Shown here piece after piece: positions 6,851 through 9,443 of a DNA stretch of 9,443 nt. The position numbers and the translations under genes are program-made. The stretch is from positions 1 through 9,443 of the forward strand of contig DAICZI010000044.1 in NCBI GenBank assembly GCA_027311205.1, given 5' to 3'. The notes beneath the pieces were generated by a model. It searched no databases and was not told where the DNA came from. It was given only the letters and a program-made list of their open reading frames with translations. Within the stretch, counting starts at the first letter, position 1; each line of letters starts with the position of its first letter. This stretch comes from Beijerinckiaceae bacterium. GTDB taxonomy: Bacteria > Pseudomonadota > Alphaproteobacteria > Rhizobiales > Beijerinckiaceae.

Positions 6851-7690
6851 TCAGCCCTTCTTCTTGGCTTTGTGACGCGAGGTCACGATGAACTGGGTTG
6901 TGCGCTTGTTGGTGCGGGTCTTTTTGCCCTTGGTCGGCTTGCCCCAGGGCGAAACCGGATGGCGACCGCCCGAGGTGCGGCCTTCGCCGCCGCCGTGGGG
7001 ATGGTCAACCGGGTTCATGGTCACGCCGCGATTGTGCGGGCGCTTGCCGAGCCAGCGTTGGCGGCCGGCCTTGCCGAGCGAAGCGTTCATGTGATCGGGG
7101 TTTGACACCGCGCCAATGGTCGCAAAGCACTGGCCATGCACGAGGCGCTGCTCGCCGGACTTCATCCGCAAGATCACATAGCCGGCGTCGCGGCCCACGA
7201 TCTGCACATAGGCCCCCGCCGAGCGGGCCATCGCGCCACCGGCACCGATTTTCAGCTCGACATTGTGGACAATCGTCCCCACCGGGATGTTCGACAGCGG
7301 CATGGCATTGCCAGGCTTGACGTCAACCTGATGGCCGGACACCACCTGATCGCCAGCCGCCAGCCGCTGCGGCGCCAGGATATAGGCCTGCTCGCCATCG
7401 GTATAGGTCAGCAACGCGATAAAGGCGGTGCGGTTGGGATCATATTCCAGCCGCTCGACCTTGGCCGCTACGTCCAGCTTGCGCCGACGGAAATCGATGA
7501 TCCGGTAGGATTGCTTGTGGCCACCGCCACGAAACCGCACCGTGATGCGCCCGGTATTGTTGCGCCCGCCGCGCTCAGACTTGCCTTCCGTCAGCTTCTT
7601 GAGCGGCTTGCCCTTGTAGAGCTCGCTGCGATCAACAATCACCAACTGCCGCAAGCTGGGGGTGACGGGTTTGAAGGATTTTAATGCCAT
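6851..7690 (-). CDS. rplB: 50S ribosomal protein L2
   Basis: The product is 279 aa, close to the E. coli length of 273. L2 is a core 23S rRNA protein needed for subunit association and peptidyl-transferase activity. The N-terminal RNA-binding part shows [18 protein letters not shown] at about residues 52-69. The C-terminal part holds the signature [14 protein letters not shown] at about 225-238. His230 in that segment corresponds to the conserved histidine near the peptidyl-transferase centre (His229 in E. coli). The tail is basic (RHKAKKKG). A GAGG motif lies 9 nt before the ATG. The stop is only 3 nt from the rpsS start. Confidence 0.99.
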   Translation of the reverse strand: MALKSFKPVTPSLRQLVIVDRSELYKGKPLKKLTEGKSERGGRNNTGRITVRFRGGGHKQSYRIIDFRRRKLDVAAKVERLEYDPNRTAFIALLTYTDGEQAYILAPQRLAAGDQVVSGHQVDVKPGNAMPLSNIPVGTIVHNVELKIGAGGAMARSAGAYVQIVGRDAGYVILRMKSGEQRLVHGQCFATIGAVSNPDHMNASLGKAGRQRWLGKRPHNRGVTMNPVDHPHGGGEGRTSGGRHPVSPWGKPTKGKKTRTNKRTTQFIVTSRHKAKKKG

Positions 7691-7704
7691 CTCGTCTTAC
7701 CTCG

Positions 7705-8001
7705 TCAGAGCCCGGTGGTCACGTCGATGGATTGGCCCTCTTGCAGGGTCACCACCGCGCGCTTGCTGTCGGACTGAACGCCCTTGTAGCCGCGAAACAC
7801 CTTGCGCTTGCCCTGGCGCACCAGCGTATTCACCGCCGTGACCTTGACATCGAAAAGCTGTTCGACAGCCGCCTTGATCTGCGGCTTGGTTGCATCGATC
7901 CGCACCTTGAACACCACTTTGCTGGCTTCCGACTGCATCGTCGCCTTCTCGGTGATGACCGGCGCGACGATCACGTCATAATGGCGTGCATCTTTGGTCA
8001 T
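7705..8001 (-). CDS. rplW: 50S ribosomal protein L23
   Basis: The product is 98 aa, the usual L23 length. L23 sits at the rim of the exit tunnel and is the docking site for trigger factor and a contact for signal recognition particle. The ITEKAT motif at residues 16-21 contains Glu18, matching the E. coli L23 residue needed for trigger-factor binding. The loop [18 protein letters not shown] at about 57-74 is the rRNA-binding, tunnel-facing hairpin. The start codon overlaps the rplD stop by 4 nt (ATGA). A GGAGG motif lies about 10 nt upstream, within rplD. rplB follows after 14 nt. Confidence 0.98.
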   Translation of the reverse strand: MTKDARHYDVIVAPVITEKATMQSEASKVVFKVRIDATKPQIKAAVEQLFDVKVTAVNTLVRQGKRKVFRGYKGVQSDSKRAVVTLQEGQSIDVTTGL

Positions 8002-8618
8002 TGAAACCGCGCCTCCAGCGCTTCAAGTGCGGCGCGTGTCAGCACAAGCTTCTCACGGCGCAAAATATCGTAAACATTGATGCCCTGCACCGGAAGCACA
8101 TCCACTTTCGGGATGCTCCGCGCTGCCAGCGCAAAATTCGTATCCACTGCGGCCCCGTCAATCACCAGCGCGCTGGTGATGCCTGACTTGGCGAAATGGC
8201 CGATCAAAACCCTGGTCTTGGGTTCAACCATCGCGGCGTTCTCCCAGATGACGATGCCGCCATCCTTGGCCTTGGCCGAGAGCGCGTGGCGCAGCGCCAA
8301 TGCCCGCACCTTCTTGGGCAGGTCATGAGCGTGGTCGCGCACGACCGGGCCGAAAGCCCGTCCACCACCACGGAACTGCGGCACGCGTGCCGAGCCGTGA
8401 CGGGCCGAACCTGTGCCCTTCTGCTTGAACATTTTCTTGCCGGTGCGCCAGATTTCGGCGCGCCCCTTGGTCTTGTGCGTGCCAGCCCGGCGCTTGGCCA
8501 GCTGGTAGCGGATCATGCGCGCAATCAGATCCTGACGCGGTTCCAGACCAAAGATGGCATCCGGCGCTTCGAGCGAACCGGCAGCAACGCCATCAAGCGA
8601 TGTCACATCAAACTTCAT
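7998..8618 (-). CDS. rplD: 50S ribosomal protein L4
   Basis: The product is 206 aa and starts [11 protein letters not shown]4 binds 23S rRNA domain I, and its long loop lines the peptide exit tunnel. That loop is the conserved basic segment at about residues 60-91, including [11 protein letters not shown] and [10 protein letters not shown]. In E. coli, L4 also represses its own S10 operon through the leader upstream of rpsJ. That region lies outside this window, so regulation here cannot be judged. An AAGGAGG ribosome binding site lies 9 nt before the ATG, inside the end of rplC. In-frame codons run upstream of this ATG but they overlap rplC and do not resemble L4. The stop overlaps the rplW start as ATGA. 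Confidence 0.98.
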   Translation of the reverse strand: MKFDVTSLDGVAAGSLEAPDAIFGLEPRQDLIARMIRYQLAKRRAGTHKTKGRAEIWRTGKKMFKQKGTGSARHGSARVPQFRGGGRAFGPVVRDHAHDLPKKVRALALRHALSAKAKDGGIVIWENAAMVEPKTRVLIGHFAKSGITSALVIDGAAVDTNFALAARSIPKVDVLPVQGINVYDILRREKLVLTRAALEALEARFQ

Positions 8619-8622
8619 CGCC

Positions 8623-9333
8623 TCAGCCCTCCTTGCCAGCTTCGGGGGCTGCTTCAGCCGCCATGCGGAACTTGCCCGGCTGCGGCGCATCCTTGGGAAG
8701 CGCCTTCTTCACCGCATCGCGCACATAAATCCAGCCACCCGCTGTACCCGGAACCGAACCCTCGACGAGGATCAGCCCGCGCGCCACATCGGTCTCAACC
8801 ACTTTCAGATTGAGCGTGGTGATACGGTCGGCACCCATGTGGCCGGCCATTTTCTTGTTCTTGAAGGTCTTGCCTGGATCCTGACGACCACCGGTCGAAC
8901 CAAGCGAGCGATGCGACACCGAGACACCGTGGGTTGCACGAAGACCGCGGAAGTTCCAGCGCTTCATGCCACCGGCAAAGCCCTTGCCCATCGATGTACC
9001 TGCCACATCGACGAACTGGCCTACCACGAAATGGTCTGCGGTGATCTCGGCACCCACCGGGATCATCTTGTCGGCAGGCACCCGGAACTCGGCGAGCTTC
9101 AGCTTCGGCTCGACATGCGCAATGGCGAAACGCCCACGCTCGGCCTTGCCGACATTCTTCACCTTGGCTTTGCCAATCCCGAGTTGCAGGGCGCTATACC
9201 CATTCACAGCCTCGGTCCGGTGCGCCACAACCTGGCAGCCGTCGACCTTGAGCACCGTAACCGGCACATGTGTCCCGGCGTCAGTAAAGACGCGGGTCAT
9301 GCCCAGCTTCTGTGCGATAACACCTGATCGCAT
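8623..9333 (-). CDS. rplC: 50S ribosomal protein L3
   Basis: The product is 236 aa and begins [16 protein letters not shown], the typical L3 N-terminus. L3 is an early-assembly 23S rRNA-binding protein whose internal extension reaches towards the peptidyl-transferase centre. That segment is recognisable at about residues 144-167, with GGRQDPGK followed by NKKMAGHMG. Gln151 corresponds to the glutamine that PrmB methylates in E. coli (Q150); whether it is modified here is unknown. The C-terminus carries a short Ala/Glu/Lys-rich tail from about residue 223, slightly longer than in E. coli L3. The ATG was chosen over an in-frame TTG five codons upstream because GAGGAA sits 7 nt before the ATG. 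The stop is 4 nt from the rplD start, which suggests coupled translation. Confidence 0.98.
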   Translation of the reverse strand: MRSGVIAQKLGMTRVFTDAGTHVPVTVLKVDGCQVVAHRTEAVNGYSALQLGIGKAKVKNVGKAERGRFAIAHVEPKLKLAEFRVPADKMIPVGAEITADHFVVGQFVDVAGTSMGKGFAGGMKRWNFRGLRATHGVSVSHRSLGSTGGRQDPGKTFKNKKMAGHMGADRITTLNLKVVETDVARGLILVEGSVPGTAGGWIYVRDAVKKALPKDAPQPGKFRMAAEAAPEAGKEG

Positions 9334-9340
9334 GTTCTCA

Positions 9341-9346
9341 TTCCTC
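9341..9346 (-). promoter_or_regulatory. Ribosome binding site that fixes the rplC start
   Basis: GAGGAA on the coding strand lies 7 nt upstream of the ATG at 9333. An in-frame TTG at 9348 would place this motif inside the coding region, so the ATG is the preferred start. Confidence 0.75.
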
Positions 9347-9350
9347 AAAA

Positions 9351-9378
9351 GGTGCGTTCGCTACAGCGAAGAGGCACC
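9351..9378 (-). promoter_or_regulatory. Stem-loop in the rpsJ-rplC gap, just upstream of the rplC ribosome binding site
   Basis: Read on the mRNA strand, an outer stem GGTGC/GCACC (5 bp) encloses an inner stem TTCGC/GCGAA (5 bp, or 6 bp if the loop T and A also pair). The inner loop is TGTA, and a small CTC/C internal loop separates the two stems. Four T residues follow the 3' arm, then the GAGGAA ribosome binding site of rplC. The fold is visible directly in the sequence. A role in attenuation, mRNA processing or translational control of rplC is inference. Confidence 0.5.
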
Positions 9379-9390
9379 AGGCAAAAATCT

Positions 9391-9443
9391 TCAGACCTTG
9401 ATCTCGACATCGACACCAGCGGCCAGATCGAGCTTCATCAAAG
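9391..9443 (-). CDS. rpsJ: 30S ribosomal protein S10, C-terminal end (partial, 5' end outside window)
   Basis: Only the last 16 codons and a TGA stop are present. They read LMKLDLAAGVDVEIKV, the characteristic C-terminus of bacterial S10. S10 is a 30S head protein that also serves as NusE in transcription antitermination; that role is known for the family and is not visible in this fragment. It sits directly upstream of rplC, as the first gene of the S10 operon should. A 57-nt gap separates its stop from the rplC start, one of the three long gaps in the window. The identification rests on the tail sequence together with the gene order. Confidence 0.95.
   Translation of the reverse strand, partial: LMKLDLAAGVDVEIKV

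Noticed and set aside
7136..7684. A 182-codon open frame on the plus strand opposite rplB
   Set aside because: It is antisense to the highly conserved L2 gene and has no recognisable domain or ribosome binding site of note.
8554..9327. A 257-codon open frame on the plus strand opposite rplC and the start of rplD
   Set aside because: The translation is rich in His, Arg and Ala with no recognisable domain, and it is fully explained as the complement of conserved L3 and L4 codons.
9347..9378. Intrinsic terminator between rpsJ and rplC
   Set aside because: The stem is interrupted by an internal loop and the U-run is only four bases. Full termination here would cut off the whole operon. It is kept only as a possible attenuator or processing hairpin.
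1..9443. A hidden accessory or mobile system (CRISPR, insertion sequence, toxin-antitoxin, phage or defence genes)
   Set aside because: Every stretch longer than 77 nt is occupied by a recognisable ribosomal protein gene in canonical order. There are no long repeats, transposase-like frames or tRNA-like sequences.

Overview
The window is one uninterrupted stretch of a bacterial ribosomal-protein cluster, the joined S10 and spc operons. It is read entirely from the minus strand, so transcription runs from position 9443 down to position 1. Gene order in the direction of transcription is rpsJ (last 16 codons only), rplC, rplD, rplW, rplB, rpsS, rplV, rpsC, rplP, rpmC, rpsQ, rplN, rplX, rplE, rpsN, rpsH, rplF, rplR, rpsE, rpmD, rplO. 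Twenty genes are complete and one is cut by the window edge. The next gene beyond rplO would normally be secY, but it lies outside the window.

The DNA is GC-rich, and the proteins look alphaproteobacterial. The clues are the long zinc-free S14, the presence of L30, the sequence style of S19, L2, L15 and L16, and an Arg-rich S3 tail. I cannot place it below class level from sequence alone. The gene order is the textbook order and every product has a near-standard length, apart from an extended L5 N-terminus and an extended S3 C-terminus.

Positions 9443 to 4477 hold the S10 part (rpsJ to rpsQ). Positions 4399 to 14 hold the spc part (rplN to rplO). Most junctions are 3 to 36 nt, or overlap by 1 to 8 nt, which suggests translational coupling. 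Three gaps are longer: rpsJ-rplC (57 nt), rpsQ-rplN (77 nt, where E. coli separates the S10 and spc operons) and rplR-rpsE (62 nt). Each of these three can fold into a stem-loop just upstream of the next ribosome binding site. No gene-free stretch exceeds 77 nt.

The products assemble into both ribosomal subunits. S3, S5, S8, S10, S14, S17 and S19 go to the 30S. L2, L3, L4, L5, L6, L14, L15, L16, L18, L22, L23, L24, L29 and L30 go to the 50S. I found no mobile element, CRISPR array, tRNA, rRNA, toxin, defence gene or other accessory system. No undescribed system is evident. The points worth a second look are modest: the L5 N-terminal extension, the three intergenic stem-loops and the repetitive S3 tail.
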